Assembly (NCBI RefSeq): GCF_003443535.1
Contig: NZ_CP031946.1
Location: forward strand, 310,001 to 374,000
Direction: 5' to 3'
DNA from: Ruegeria sp. AD91A
GTDB taxonomy: Bacteria; Pseudomonadota; Alphaproteobacteria; Rhodobacterales; Rhodobacteraceae
DNA: 64,000 nucleotides
Position 1 is the first letter of the stretch. Each line of letters starts with the position of its first letter. A program made the position numbers and the translations under genes. Positions 14,134 to 24,229 of this stretch are shown piece after piece. Under the pieces are notes generated by a model. The model saw only the letters and a list, made by a program, of their open reading frames with translations, made no database searches and had not been told where the DNA came from.

Positions 14134-15917
14134 CACGCACCCCTCTGCGCCCCCTGGCCCGAATCCTTGATGCCCGCGCCCGGGGCGAAAACCCCAAGGC
14201 AATCGAACGTGAGAACATCCGCAAGCGTCACGAAGAGATGAAAGATCGCGCCCGCGCCCGCGCCGAAGGGCGTTTGCTGGTGCTTGGTCTATTCTTCTTC
14301 TGCGCTTTTTCAGTCGTTGGTGTCCGCATGGGCATGTTGGCAACCTCAGAAGCACAAGAGCCTCTGGCCAGCGCGCCGGGGGCGGCGATTGCCATGCAGC
14401 GCGCCAACATCGTCGATCGCGAAGGGCGCATACTGGCCACCAATCTGGACACTTATTCCGTCTACGCGCAGCCCCCTCTGATGATCGACCCCGGGGCGGC
14501 CGCGGACCAGCTGGTCGCGATCTTTCCTGATCTGGACAAAGAGCGGCTGATCAAGGACTTCACCAGCAATCGCAAATTCCTGTGGATCAAGAAACGCATT
14601 TCGCCCGAGCAGAAGCAGGCCGTGCATGACATCGGCGATCCGGGCATCCTGTTCGGCCCGCGAGAAATGCGGCTTTACCCCAACGGGCGGCTGGCCGCTC
14701 ATATTCTGGGCGGGTCCGGTTTTGGGCGTGAAGGCGTCAGCGCCGCCGAAGTGATCGGCGTGGCCGGTGTGGAAAAGCAGTTCGACGACTATCTGCGCGA
14801 TCCGGCCAATGGCAACAAGCCTCTGCAACTGTCGCTGGACCTGACCATTCAGGCCGCAGTTGAACAGGTTCTCTTTGGCGGCATGAAGATCATGAATGCC
14901 AAGGGGGCCTCGGCCGTTCTGATGAACGCGCATACGGGCGAGGTCATTTCAGCTGCTTCGCTACCTTCTTTTGATCCGAATGACCGGCCGCGCCCGCCGA
15001 CCTCGGGCTTTGACCCCTCGGACAGCCCGCTGTTCAACCGTTATGTGCAAGGCGTGTACGAACTGGGGTCTGTTTTCAAGATTTTCACCGCCGCGCAGGC
15101 CGTTGAACTTGGATTGGTGAATTCGAACACCATCATCGATACGTCCGGGCCGATGAAGATCGGCCGCTTTCCCATCGGCGAATTCAACGGCAAGAACTAC
15201 GGCAAGATCAGCGTGGCGGATGTGATCGTCCACAGCTCGAACCGTGGCACGGGGCGTTTGGCTTTGCAAATCGGGGCCAAACGGCAGCAGGAATTTCTGG
15301 ACGCGCTTGGCATGTTCGATCCGACCCCTTTCGAGATTGTCGAGGCCAAGGGCGGCGTGCCGCTGAAGCCGAAGAAATGGGGCGAGCTCAGCACCGTGAC
15401 AATTTCCTATGGCCATGGCCTTTCGACCAGTCCGATGCATCTGGCCGCCGGATATGCGGCGATTGCTAATGGCGGGCATTACGTAAGTCCGACCATCCTG
15501 CGCCAGAACGGCTCGCAATACGGGCCTCGTGTCATGTCACAGGACACCGCGCGTCAGGCGCAGAAAATGCTGCGCAAGGTGGTAACGGACGGCACCGCCA
15601 GTTTCGCCGAGGTCAAGGGCTATGACGTGGCGGGCAAAACCGGTACGGCCGACAAGCCCAAACCGCGCGGCGGGTATTATGACGACAAGGTCATTGCCAC
15701 CTTTGCGACGATCTTCCCGGCCTACGACCCGCAATACGTTCTGATCGTCACGTTGGACGAGCCTTCGATCGTGGCCTACGGTGAAAAGCGTCGCACGGCC
15801 GGTTGGACTGCGGTGCCTGTTGCCGCCGAACTCATCGGTCGCGTCGCACCGTTGTTGGGGCTACGTCCCCGGCTTGAGCCTGAGGCGGGCGCTGCTATAA
15901 CGCTGACCTCAAACTAG
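14130..15917 (+). CDS. ftsI: Peptidoglycan transpeptidase FtsI (PBP3)
   Basis: Septal D,D-transpeptidase working with FtsW. The 595-residue class B penicillin-binding protein has a cytoplasmic N-terminus of about 50 residues, one membrane helix near 50-70, a PBP dimerisation domain and the catalytic domain with S314-V-F-K317, S369-S-N371 and K503-T-G-T. It overlaps ftsL by 4 bases and is followed by murE after 22 bases. All catalytic motifs are intact. Confidence 0.97.
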   Translation: MTRTPLRPLARILDARARGENPKAIERENIRKRHEEMKDRARARAEGRLLVLGLFFFCAFSVVGVRMGMLATSEAQEPLASAPGAAIAMQRANIVDREGRILATNLDTYSVYAQPPLMIDPGAAADQLVAIFPDLDKERLIKDFTSNRKFLWIKKRISPEQKQAVHDIGDPGILFGPREMRLYPNGRLAAHILGGSGFGREGVSAAEVIGVAGVEKQFDDYLRDPANGNKPLQLSLDLTIQAAVEQVLFGGMKIMNAKGASAVLMNAHTGEVISAASLPSFDPNDRPRPPTSGFDPSDSPLFNRYVQGVYELGSVFKIFTAAQAVELGLVNSNTIIDTSGPMKIGRFPIGEFNGKNYGKISVADVIVHSSNRGTGRLALQIGAKRQQEFLDALGMFDPTPFEIVEAKGGVPLKPKKWGELSTVTISYGHGLSTSPMHLAAGYAAIANGGHYVSPTILRQNGSQYGPRVMSQDTARQAQKMLRKVVTDGTASFAEVKGYDVAGKTGTADKPKPRGGYYDDKVIATFATIFPAYDPQYVLIVTLDEPSIVAYGEKRRTAGWTAVPVAAELIGRVAPLLGLRPRLEPEAGAAITLTSN

Positions 15918-15939
15918 GCTGTCCGGCAAGAGGTGGGTC

Positions 15940-17439
15940 ATGGGCACAAGGACGAAGAAACTCAGCCAGCTGGCCCTGACCGCAAGAGAGGGCGCGAACC
16001 CATATATCACTGGTCTGGCCGTTGACAGCCGCGAGGTGAAAGACGGTTTTCTGTTTGCCGCGCTGTCCGGTTCCCGCGTTCATGGCGGAGAGTTCATCCA
16101 GTTTGCCCTGCGCATGGGGGCCGCTGCGATCCTGACCGATGCCAGAGGGGCAGAGATCGCCGAGGCCGAGCTGGCAGCCTCAGACGCAGCGCTGGTCGTG
16201 GTGGAAGACCCGCGTCAGGCGCTGGCCGGTGCCGCGGCGCTGTGGTTCGGGGCGCAGCCGCAAACCATCGTGGCCGTCACGGGGACGAACGGCAAAACGT
16301 CTGTTTCCACCTTTGTCCAGCAGATCTGGACCGAGCTTGGCCATGCCGCCATCAACCTCGGCACCACCGGGGTCGAGGGCGCCTGGACAGCGCCGCTGGC
16401 CCATACCACGCCCGAACCGATCACCTTGCACCGCTGTCTGGCCGAGGCGGCTGAGAACGGCGTGACCCATGCCGCAATGGAGGCGTCGTCCCACGGCCTT
16501 GAACAGCGCCGTCTTGATGGCGTTCACCTGACCGCCGCCGGTTTCTCGAACTTCACGCAGGATCATCTGGATTACCACGAAACCTTCGAGGCTTATTTCA
16601 ACGCAAAGGCCGGTCTGTTCGACCGGGTTTTGCCGCAGGATGGAACAGCTGTCGTCAACCTGAGCGACCCTAAAGGGGCTCAGATCAGGCGGATTGCCGA
16701 GGCGCGTGGTCAGTCGGTGCTCACGGTCGGGCTGGGCGATGCCGATCTGTGCCTGATCAACCAACGGTTCGACGCGACGGGGCAAGACCTGCGCTTTGCG
16801 TGGCAGGGTCGTGCGTTCCAGACCCGCCTGAATCTGATCGGAGGATTTCAGGCCGAAAACATTCTGCTGGCCTGTGGGCTGGTCATCGCAGCCGGGGACG
16901 GCCCCGAACGCGTTTTTGAAACTCTGCCCCACCTGACAACGGTTCGCGGGCGGATGCAACTAGCCGCCACGCGTGACAATGGCGCGACGGTGTTCGTGGA
17001 CTATGCCCACACGCCTGACGCTGTCGCCACAGCACTCAAGGCGCTGCGCCCGCATGTGATGGGCCGTCTGATTGCCATTGTTGGCGCGGGCGGGGATCGC
17101 GACGCCACCAAGCGCCCGTTGATGGGCAAGGCGGCAGCCAACCACGCAGATGTGGTCTTTGTCACTGACGACAACCCGCGCAGCGAAGATCCGGCTGTGA
17201 TCCGTGCGGCCGTGATGGCAGGCGCTTCAGAGGCCGCCGGCGAAGTCAGCGTGACCGAAGTCGGCGACCGTGCCGAGGCCATATTGCGTGGAATTGATGC
17301 GCTGCAACCGGGCGACGCTCTGCTGATTGCCGGAAAGGGCCATGAATCCGGACAGATCGTGGGGGATCAGGTTCTGCCCTTCGACGATGTGGAACAGGCC
17401 AGCATTTCCGTGGCAGCACTGGACGGAAGGGTCGCATGA
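15940..17439 (+). CDS. murE: UDP-MurNAc-L-Ala-D-Glu:meso-diaminopimelate ligase MurE
   Basis: Adds the third stem-peptide residue. The 499-residue Mur ligase shows the ATP site VTGTNGKTS, the central HAAMEASSHGLEQ and GFSNFTQDHLDYH segments, and VFVDYAHTPDA. The DDNPRSEDP motif is the DNPR signature that binds meso-diaminopimelate, so m-DAP rather than lysine is the substrate. AGAGGTGGGTC precedes the ATG. It overlaps murF by 4 bases (ATGA). Confidence 0.97.
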   Translation: MGTRTKKLSQLALTAREGANPYITGLAVDSREVKDGFLFAALSGSRVHGGEFIQFALRMGAAAILTDARGAEIAEAELAASDAALVVVEDPRQALAGAAALWFGAQPQTIVAVTGTNGKTSVSTFVQQIWTELGHAAINLGTTGVEGAWTAPLAHTTPEPITLHRCLAEAAENGVTHAAMEASSHGLEQRRLDGVHLTAAGFSNFTQDHLDYHETFEAYFNAKAGLFDRVLPQDGTAVVNLSDPKGAQIRRIAEARGQSVLTVGLGDADLCLINQRFDATGQDLRFAWQGRAFQTRLNLIGGFQAENILLACGLVIAAGDGPERVFETLPHLTTVRGRMQLAATRDNGATVFVDYAHTPDAVATALKALRPHVMGRLIAIVGAGGDRDATKRPLMGKAAANHADVVFVTDDNPRSEDPAVIRAAVMAGASEAAGEVSVTEVGDRAEAILRGIDALQPGDALLIAGKGHESGQIVGDQVLPFDDVEQASISVAALDGRVA

Positions 17440-18830
17440 CGCTCTGGACAACATCCGATGCGGTTGAAGCGACCGGTGGGAAGGCCACGACCGACTGGGC
17501 GGCAAATGGTGTTTCCATCGACACCCGCACCCTTCAGCCCGGCGATCTGTTCGTGGCGCTGAAAGCGACGCGGGACGGGCATGATTTCGTAGCTCAGGCG
17601 TTGGAAAAAGGGGCAGGCGCCGCGCTGGTTTCCCGTGTTCCGGACGATGTACCCGTAGGTGCCCCCCTGCTGATCGTCCAAGACGTGCAGGCAGGTCTTG
17701 AAGCGTTGGGGCAGGCGGCACGGGCACGAACTGGTGCGCGCGTGGTGGGCGTGACGGGCAGTGTGGGTAAAACGTCGACCAAGGAAATGCTGGCGACAAT
17801 CCTGGAAGCGCAAGGGAAAACCCACGCCAGCGTCGCCAGTTACAACAACCACTGGGGCGTGCCACTGACCCTTGCGCGGATGCCGCACGACACCGAGTTT
17901 GCGGTGATCGAGATCGGCATGAATCATCCGGGTGAAATTGCCCCTCTCGCCAAACAGGCCCGCCCGCATGTGGCGCTGGTTACGACCGTGGCGGCGGTGC
18001 ATCTGGAAGCCTTCGAGTCGGTGGCCGACATTGCGCATGAAAAAGCGGCGATCTTCGAAGGGCTTGAACCCGGCGGGGCTGCAATCGTCAACGCAGATAT
18101 CGACCACGCGGACATCTTGCGCCAAACAGCGGTAGAGCAGGGAGCAGGGGTTGTCGATTTTGGCCGGAACGCAGCGGACTACCGGCTAACCGATGCTCGG
18201 GCAGAAGCCGACGCAGTGAATGCCGAAGCAAAGGTTGGTGATCACGTGATCCGGTTTGAGGTGAACTCTGCCGGTACGCATTTCGCCATGAACGCTCTTG
18301 GCGCACTGGCGGCCTGCGTCGAATTGGGAGTCGATCTGGATCAGGCCATCGCAGGCCTGAATGCGTGGTCGCCCGTCAAGGGGCGCGGGGTACGCGAAAG
18401 CTTGCCATTGTCAGGAGGTGGGCGGATCGAACTTTTGGATGACAGCTATAACGCAAACCCGACCTCGATGGAGGCTGCTCTGGATGTATTGGCCGCCTCT
18501 GGCGGTATCCGCCGCATTGCGTTTCTGGGTGACATGAAGGAACTGGGCGCCCAGGAAGAGGCCATGCATGCCGCCATGGCAGATATCAAGGCGATGGAGC
18601 AGGTGGACCAGGTCCATTGCATAGGGCCGTTGATGCAGGCGATGTACCACGCGCTGCCAGAAAAGAAACGTGGACTCTGGTTCGCAACAAGCGCCGAAAT
18701 GGCCGAACATCTGCCTGGGTTGATCCGGGATGGCGACACGGTGCTCGCCAAGGGTTCACTCAGCATGGCATTGGCCGTGATTGTTGACGGTCTGCGCAAA
18801 ATGGGGCAAGGGGGCGCGCTTGATGGGTGA
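17436..18830 (+). CDS. murF: UDP-MurNAc-tripeptide:D-Ala-D-Ala ligase MurF
   Basis: Adds D-Ala-D-Ala to complete UDP-MurNAc-pentapeptide. The 464 residues include an N-terminal UDP-binding domain with SIDTRTLQPGDLFVALK, the ATP loop VTGSVGKTSTKEML, the EIGMNHPGEI and LLDDSYNANPTSM motifs of MurF and a C-terminal Rossmann-like domain. Translationally coupled to murE; 36 bases separate it from mraY. Confidence 0.97.
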   Translation: MTLWTTSDAVEATGGKATTDWAANGVSIDTRTLQPGDLFVALKATRDGHDFVAQALEKGAGAALVSRVPDDVPVGAPLLIVQDVQAGLEALGQAARARTGARVVGVTGSVGKTSTKEMLATILEAQGKTHASVASYNNHWGVPLTLARMPHDTEFAVIEIGMNHPGEIAPLAKQARPHVALVTTVAAVHLEAFESVADIAHEKAAIFEGLEPGGAAIVNADIDHADILRQTAVEQGAGVVDFGRNAADYRLTDARAEADAVNAEAKVGDHVIRFEVNSAGTHFAMNALGALAACVELGVDLDQAIAGLNAWSPVKGRGVRESLPLSGGGRIELLDDSYNANPTSMEAALDVLAASGGIRRIAFLGDMKELGAQEEAMHAAMADIKAMEQVDQVHCIGPLMQAMYHALPEKKRGLWFATSAEMAEHLPGLIRDGDTVLAKGSLSMALAVIVDGLRKMGQGGALDG

Positions 18831-18866
18831 ACATGCCCGCGCGCCTCGTGTGAGAAAGGTATTGTC

Positions 18867-19949
18867 ATGCTGTACTGGTTGACCGCTCTGTCGGACGGAG
18901 GGGATTTCTGGAACCTCTTCCGGTATATCACCTTCCGCGCAGGCGGTGCCTTCATGACCGCGCTGATCTTTGGGTTCATCTTCGGAAAACCCCTGATCAA
19001 CGTGCTGCGCAAGAAACAGGGCAAGGGCCAGCCAATCCGTGACGACGGCCCCGAAGGGCATTTTTCCAAGGCAGGCACACCGACGATGGGCGGGTTGCTG
19101 ATTGTCGGCGCTCTGGTCACGTCAACCCTTGTCTGGGCGCGGTTGGACAACCCTTATGTCTGGATGGTTCTTTTTGTGACCTTGTCATATGCGGCAATCG
19201 GTTTCGCGGATGACTACGCCAAGGTTTCAAAACAGAACACCCAAGGGGTTTCGGGACGGATGCGTCTGGCTTTGGGCGTGATCATCGCCGTGCTGGCTTC
19301 GCTTTGGGCCACGTTGCACCATCCCGAAGCCTTGCAGAACCAGCTTGCGGTTCCAGTGCTCAAGGATACGCTGCTCAATCTGGGAATTTTTTACATCCCG
19401 TTTTCGATTGTCGTGATCGTGGGGGCTGCCAACGCGGTGAACCTGACCGATGGTCTGGACGGGCTGGCCATCATGCCGGCGATGATTGCGGCCTCGACTC
19501 TGGGCGTGATCGCCTATGCGGTGGGTCGGGTCGACTTTACCGAATATCTCGATGTGCATTACGTCCCGGGCACCGGTGAGATCTTCATCTTCACCTCTGC
19601 ACTATTCGGCGCGGGGCTTGGGTTCCTGTGGTACAACGCCCCCCCGGCGGCTGTGTTCATGGGCGACACCGGGTCGCTGGCCCTGGGCGGCGCATTGGGC
19701 GCCATTGCCGTGGCCACCAAGCACGAGCTGGTTCTGGCCGTGGTCGGTGGTCTGTTCGTGGTCGAAGCGCTGAGCGTGATCATTCAAGTCCTCTACTTCA
19801 AACGCACTGGCAAACGGGTCTTCCTGATGGCCCCGATCCATCACCACTACGAGAAAAAAGGCTGGGCCGAGCCGACCATCGTCATCCGCTTCTGGATCAT
19901 CTCGCTGATCCTGGCGATGATCGGTCTGGCGACGCTGAAGGTGCGGTGA
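18867..19949 (+). CDS. mraY: Phospho-MurNAc-pentapeptide translocase MraY
   Basis: Integral membrane transferase making lipid I from UDP-MurNAc-pentapeptide and undecaprenyl phosphate. The 360-residue protein has about ten helices and the family signatures [16 protein letters not shown] region ([16 protein letters not shown]), [36 protein letters not shown] and [12 protein letters not shown]. Typical length. Next frame starts one base after its stop. Confidence 0.97.
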   Translation: MLYWLTALSDGGDFWNLFRYITFRAGGAFMTALIFGFIFGKPLINVLRKKQGKGQPIRDDGPEGHFSKAGTPTMGGLLIVGALVTSTLVWARLDNPYVWMVLFVTLSYAAIGFADDYAKVSKQNTQGVSGRMRLALGVIIAVLASLWATLHHPEALQNQLAVPVLKDTLLNLGIFYIPFSIVVIVGAANAVNLTDGLDGLAIMPAMIAASTLGVIAYAVGRVDFTEYLDVHYVPGTGEIFIFTSALFGAGLGFLWYNAPPAAVFMGDTGSLALGGALGAIAVATKHELVLAVVGGLFVVEALSVIIQVLYFKRTGKRVFLMAPIHHHYEKKGWAEPTIVIRFWIISLILAMIGLATLKVR

Positions 19950-19950
19950 A

Positions 19951-20418
19951 GTGATCAATTTTCTTGAATACCTACGACCACACATTGAATGGGCTGCCAA
20001 TTCAATTCAATCACTTGTTGCCGCATTGGTTCTGGCGTGGGGTGTTTGGTACGTGGCTGAGTTGTTTGCAACGGAGAGTAACGCGAAGAGGTGGTTAGCC
20101 TTTTTCTCGGCAATAGCGGTGATTTTACCGTTCATTTATTGTTTGTTGTGCAATGCACTCCTGATTTCGCTTCGAGGGCTGAAATATATTTCACAGGATC
20201 AAGGCTTCAAAGCTGTTGAGAAGTTGGGTTGGGGTCTGCAGTTGCGGATAATAGCCATAGCCTTAGGAATCGCATTGATCTTGTTGCCCTTTACGGTTGT
20301 AACACTCTTTGACGGATACAGGGCCGCGTTGTCGATTTCTTGGGGTATCCTGATTGTCTACACGATCGTTGCTGCTCTGTTAGTATTGTTGTGGAGCAAA
20401 AAAGGAACGAAGGTTTGA
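19951..20418 (+). CDS. Unrecognised four-helix membrane protein inserted between mraY and murD
   Basis: I do not recognise this 155-residue protein. It starts with GTG one base after the mraY stop, and its stop overlaps the murD start (TTGA), so it is fully embedded in the operon and probably translated. Four hydrophobic segments are visible near residues 18-39, 47-72, 96-122 and 126-149; the C-terminus (WSKKGTKV) is basic and likely cytoplasmic. GC is about 46% (hand count, 195 of 420 bases, 19981-20400), well below neighbouring genes, and codon use differs, which suggests recent acquisition. Most dcw clusters have murD directly after mraY. It could be an immunity, accessory or selfish gene; no function is claimed. 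Confidence 0.75.
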   Translation: MINFLEYLRPHIEWAANSIQSLVAALVLAWGVWYVAELFATESNAKRWLAFFSAIAVILPFIYCLLCNALLISLRGLKYISQDQGFKAVEKLGWGLQLRIIAIALGIALILLPFTVVTLFDGYRAALSISWGILIVYTIVAALLVLLWSKKGTKV

Positions 20419-21815
20419 TCCCGGTCAAAGGCTTTTCAGGACAGAAAGTGGCCGTTTTGGGGCTGGGGCGGTCCGGTCTGGCAACCGCGCGCGCGTTGCG
20501 TGCGGGCGGGGCGGAACCGGTGTGCTGGGATGACAACCCGGCCACCCGTGAAACCGCCGAAGAAGAAGGCTTCACCTGCACCGACCTGCGCAAGCATGGA
20601 GCGTTTGACGACATCGCCTCGCTGATCGTTTCACCGGGCATTCCGCATCTCTATCCCGAACCGAACCCTGTGGTGGCCGCAGCCCTGGAAGCCGGTGTGC
20701 CCGTCGACAATGATATCGGTCTGTTCTTCCGCTCTTTCGCAGGGCCGGAATGGCATAACTATGACACCCCGCCTCGGGTGATTGCGGTGACGGGCTCGAA
20801 CGGCAAATCGACGACTGCCGCTTTGATCCATCATATCCTGACCGAGGCCGGTCGCGAGGGGCAGTTGGCGGGCAACATAGGTCGCGGTGTTCTGGATATC
20901 GATCCGGGCGGTGATGGTTCGGTCGTGGTGCTGGAGCTTTCTAGCTATCAGACCGAGCTGGCCCGCGCTCTGACCCCCGATGTGGCGGTATTCACCAATC
21001 TGTCGCCCGATCATCTGGACCGACATGGTGGTATGGGTGGCTATTTCGCGGCCAAGCGGCGTCTCTTTGCCGAAGGCGGCCCCGACCGCGCGATCATCAG
21101 TGTCGACGAAACCGAAGGCGCGTTTCTGGCGGGGCAACTGGCCGAAGGCCCTGCGGATGACCGGGTGATCCGTGTCTCGGTCGCGCGGAAACTGACCGGG
21201 CCGGGCTGGCAGGTTTTTGCGCGCAAAGGGTTCCTGTCGGAATACCGCAAGGGGCGGCAGGCGGGGTCTATCGACCTCCGCGCGATCAAGGGTTTGCCTG
21301 GTGCGCATAATCACCAGAATGCTTGCGCGGCCTACGCGGCCTGCCGGTCGCTGGGCCTTGCTCCCCGCGTGATCGAAGACGCGCTGCATTCCTATCCGGG
21401 TCTGCCGCATCGCAGCCAGATCATCGCCGAGGCGGATGGGGTCACCTATGTCAACGACTCCAAGGCGACCAATGTCGACAGCGCCCTGAAAGCGCTTATG
21501 GCGTTCAAAAAGATCCGATGGATTTGCGGCGGTCTTGAGAAAGAGGGCGGCATATCAGCCCTGAACACGGCGACGGGCGAGGTCATCAAGGCGTATGTGA
21601 TCGGACGCGAAGCGGCTGGTTTTGCGATGCAGCTCGAGACGGATACGCAGGTCTGTACGACGATGTCTGAAGCCGTTGAGCAGGCCATGGCGGATGCCCG
21701 ACCTGGCGAGACAGTCCTACTGGCACCGGCTGCTGCCAGTTTCGACCAGTATGACAACTTCGAACAGCGCGGAGAGGATTTTGCAACGCAGGTCAGGCTC
21801 AGGCTGACAGAATAG
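20415..21815 (+). CDS. murD: UDP-MurNAc-L-Ala:D-Glu ligase MurD
   Basis: Adds D-glutamate to UDP-MurNAc-L-Ala. The 466-residue protein starts at TTG 20415, giving the expected [22 protein letters not shown]-terminus, with AAAGGAACGAAGG just upstream; the frame remains open further upstream but without family similarity. ATP loop [35 protein letters not shown] and YVNDSKATN are present. The start codon overlaps the stop of the foreign-looking membrane gene, so MurD translation may now depend on that gene. Confidence 0.96.
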   Translation: MIPVKGFSGQKVAVLGLGRSGLATARALRAGGAEPVCWDDNPATRETAEEEGFTCTDLRKHGAFDDIASLIVSPGIPHLYPEPNPVVAAALEAGVPVDNDIGLFFRSFAGPEWHNYDTPPRVIAVTGSNGKSTTAALIHHILTEAGREGQLAGNIGRGVLDIDPGGDGSVVVLELSSYQTELARALTPDVAVFTNLSPDHLDRHGGMGGYFAAKRRLFAEGGPDRAIISVDETEGAFLAGQLAEGPADDRVIRVSVARKLTGPGWQVFARKGFLSEYRKGRQAGSIDLRAIKGLPGAHNHQNACAAYAACRSLGLAPRVIEDALHSYPGLPHRSQIIAEADGVTYVNDSKATNVDSALKALMAFKKIRWICGGLEKEGGISALNTATGEVIKAYVIGREAAGFAMQLETDTQVCTTMSEAVEQAMADARPGETVLLAPAAASFDQYDNFEQRGEDFATQVRLRLTE

Positions 21816-21914
21816 CCATTTGCAATAGACCGCCGGCTGGGCCAAGCTTGGATGCTATCAGCTTGACGCGGCACCACTATTGGTTTTGCTTGCCTACAGA
21901 CTCAACACGAGGTT

Positions 21915-22295
21915 ATGACTATGCCATTTCGTAGACTTTCTCTGATCCTGCCTGCCATTCTTGTTGCGGGGGCCTGCACCAATACGGGTGCCAACTATCA
22001 GCCTATCGTGGACGGCCCGGTCGGTCCGAACTACAACGTGGACCTGCAGCAATGCCAACAACTGGCGGCATCGCAGGGCAGCGTTGATGGCTCTACCGCA
22101 GGGAACGCAGCAATTGGCGCAGTGGGTGCCGCGGCCGTTACTGGGATCGTTCAGGACAGCAGCGACAATCTTGGTCGCGCGGCTGTGGCAGGTGCCCTGG
22201 TTGGCGCTGGCGCAGATGTCATCAATAAAAACCAGAACAAAGAAGTCGTGGTGCGCAACTGCATGCGTGGGCGCGGGTATAACGTCGTAGGCTAA
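21915..22295 (+). CDS. Glycine-zipper lipoprotein
   Basis: A 126-residue secreted protein with a signal peptide ending in the lipobox V-A-G-A-C (Cys 21). The middle is rich in alanine and glycine (STAGNAAIGAVGAAAVTG, AAVAGALVGAGADVI), a glycine-zipper pattern seen in outer-membrane lipoproteins of the SlyB/Rcp type. It ends in ...VVRNCMRGRGYNVVG, common in Rhodobacterales members. GAGG lies 5 bases before the ATG. Its stop overlaps that of the convergent flavoprotein gene. Confidence 0.82.
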   Translation: MTMPFRRLSLILPAILVAGACTNTGANYQPIVDGPVGPNYNVDLQQCQQLAASQGSVDGSTAGNAAIGAVGAAAVTGIVQDSSDNLGRAAVAGALVGAGADVINKNQNKEVVVRNCMRGRGYNVVG

Positions 22296-23473
22296 TGCCC
22301 GGCGGCAATTGCAATACCTGCGGCATGGCCTGATGACCATGCCCACTGGAAATTGTAGCCGCCCAACCACCCGGTGACATCCACCGCTTCACCAATCGCA
22401 TAGAGGCCGGGGACATCCCTGGCCTCCATCGTTTTCGAGGACAAGTCATCCGTGTTGATCCCGCCCAAGGTGACTTCGGCGGTGCGATACCCTTCGGTTC
22501 CCGACGGCACCAGTTGCCATGCAGACAAGGCCGAGGTCAGCTCGGCCAGTTTCGCGTCTGACTGATCCGCCAGCTTCCCGGACATCGGAATGATCCGGCA
22601 CAGGTAGTCGACCAGCCGGGCCGGCAGATGCCGCGCCAATTCAGTGGTCAGCGCCTTGCGGCCTGCGCTTTGCCGCTGTGCGCGCAACAGATCAAGCAGG
22701 GGCAGATCGGGGATCAGGTTCACCTGGATGGCCTCACCTTCGCGCCAGTATGACGACAATTGCAAAACTGACGGTCCGCTGAGGCCGCGATGGGTGAACA
22801 GCAGCGCCTCGTCAAAGCTGGTTCGATCATTCGACAGTCGCACGGGCAGGGAAACGCCGGACAGGTCCCTGAACCGCCCATCCGAGAAGGTAAATGGCAC
22901 CAATGCAGCGCGTGTTTCGGTCATACGCAGACCGAATTGCCCGGCAATGTCATAGGCCAGCCCGGTCGCGCCCATCTTGGGGATCGATTTTCCGCCCGTT
23001 GCCAGCACCAGATTGGTGCAGGTCAGGTGCTGCCGCTGTCCTTCACGTTCAACCTCCAGTGCAAAGCCGCTTTCGGTCTTGCGCAGATCACGCAGAGAGG
23101 TTTGAACCCACAGCTCTGCTCCTGCACCGCTCAATTCATCCAGCAACATCCGGATGATCTGTTTCGAAGAGCCATCGCAGAATAGCTGGCCCAGGGTTTT
23201 TTCATGCCAGGCGATGTTGTGACGTCCGACCAGATCGATTAATTCCCACTGCGTGTATTTTGCAAGGGCGGATTTGCAGAAATGCGGGTTCTGCGACAGA
23301 AAATTGCCCGGCCCCGCATAGATGTTGGTGAAATTGCAGCGCCCACCGCCCGAGATGCGGATTTTCTCGCCGGGTGCCTTGGCGTGATCAATCACCAGCA
23401 CGCGCCCACCGCAATGGGCCGCACACATCATGCCGGCAGCCCCGGCTCCAAGGATGATCGTGTCGTAGGTCAT
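22292..23473 (-). CDS. BaiN/HI0933-type FAD-dependent oxidoreductase
   Basis: Flavoprotein of 393 residues with an N-terminal Rossmann motif (ILGAGAAGMMCAAHC), the family hallmark GEKIRISGGGRCNFTN near residues 35-50, LVLATGGKSIPKMGATG in the middle, and the C-terminal GLYAIGEAVDVTGWLGGYNFQWAWSSG FAD contact. Members are annotated BaiN, RdsA or YhiN and have no settled physiological role. It is the only minus-strand gene inside the dcw region and overlaps the lipoprotein stop by 4 bases, so it splits the cluster into two transcription units. Confidence 0.92.
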   Translation of the reverse strand: MTYDTIILGAGAAGMMCAAHCGGRVLVIDHAKAPGEKIRISGGGRCNFTNIYAGPGNFLSQNPHFCKSALAKYTQWELIDLVGRHNIAWHEKTLGQLFCDGSSKQIIRMLLDELSGAGAELWVQTSLRDLRKTESGFALEVEREGQRQHLTCTNLVLATGGKSIPKMGATGLAYDIAGQFGLRMTETRAALVPFTFSDGRFRDLSGVSLPVRLSNDRTSFDEALLFTHRGLSGPSVLQLSSYWREGEAIQVNLIPDLPLLDLLRAQRQSAGRKALTTELARHLPARLVDYLCRIIPMSGKLADQSDAKLAELTSALSAWQLVPSGTEGYRTAEVTLGGINTDDLSSKTMEARDVPGLYAIGEAVDVTGWLGGYNFQWAWSSGHAAGIAIAAGH

Positions 23474-23664
23474 GTGCTGCGCATGGCGTGGATTAATCGG
23501 GATGGCAAGGCCTCATGCCGAAGTAGTGCATGAGACGCACTACCCGCGCATTCCCAGATTTGAGGTCGACCGACATGGCGATTGCCAGATGTTCAGCGCG
23601 CTGTCATGCTGCGGCTTTAACGCAAACAGGCTTTGACAAAACAAGCTGGCAAAAGGAATTTCCA

Positions 23665-24000
23665 ATGCAGTTTCCCGAATTTATTTCGTCATTTCCAAAA
23701 CTGGATGTGCCTTTTCCTGAAGACGTGGTGCAAACGGCCGTCATTCGATCAGATGCAGGGCTGGTCGCTTTCTTCACTTTCCTCAAGGACATGGAGCTTC
23801 CCCTGCATTCGCATGGTGCCCAATGGGGGACAGTAGTCGAGGGGGAAATTGAACTCACTATCGGTGGCCAGACCCGCACGTACCGCCCCGGCGACAGCTA
23901 CTCGATCCCAAGCGGTGTGGAGCACGGAGGGATCATCAAGGCGGGGTCTCGTGTCATCGATGTGTTTGAAGAGCCCGACCGATATCCGATCAAAGGTTAG
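23665..24000 (+). CDS. Small cupin-domain protein
   Basis: A 111-residue single-domain cupin. Motif 1 is L-P-L-H-S-H-G-A-Q-W-G-T-V-V-E-G and motif 2 is Y-R-P-G-D-S-Y-S-I-P-S-G-V-E-H-G, with the metal-binding histidines in place. The ATG at 23665 has AAAAGGAA 7 bases upstream; an upstream in-frame start at 23530 would overlap the promoter region of the divergent flavoprotein. Ligand and reaction are unknown. Confidence 0.85.
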   Translation: MQFPEFISSFPKLDVPFPEDVVQTAVIRSDAGLVAFFTFLKDMELPLHSHGAQWGTVVEGEIELTIGGQTRTYRPGDSYSIPSGVEHGGIIKAGSRVIDVFEEPDRYPIKG

Positions 24001-24229
24001 CGCAATGAGCAACGCCTTGTAGGTTTAATCACACGCCGCTCCACCAAGTGGCGCGGCTAACACTGCAATTTCCTAGGTCAGCCAGATGCAGAAGGGGGAC
24101 ACCTTGGGCATGGCAGGTTGATTTCTGCCTTATTGCTTCATTCTGCTAGCCCAAAAACAAAAATCCCTGTAATGTCACAAGCAGACCCCGAAAACGGGGC
24201 GTTGACGAGGCAGAGAGTGGCGGTATCTC
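24001..24229. other. Spacer before ftsW with two hairpins
   Basis: No gene is seen. A GCCGC-t-CCAC/GTGG-c-GCGGC hairpin near 24033-24055 may end the cupin transcript but lacks a T run. A CCCCG-AAAA-CGGGG hairpin (24186-24199) lies 31 bases before ftsW. Because the upstream flavoprotein gene is reversed, ftsW-murG-murC need a promoter in or near this spacer; I cannot place it confidently. Confidence 0.4.

Noticed and set aside
23530..23664. N-terminal extension of the cupin protein
   Set aside because: The upstream part is unlike any cupin, and ATG 23665 has a clear AAAAGGAA site.
24202..24229. TTGACG as a -35 element for ftsW
   Set aside because: The matching -10 would fall on the start codon, so it cannot drive a normal leadered transcript.
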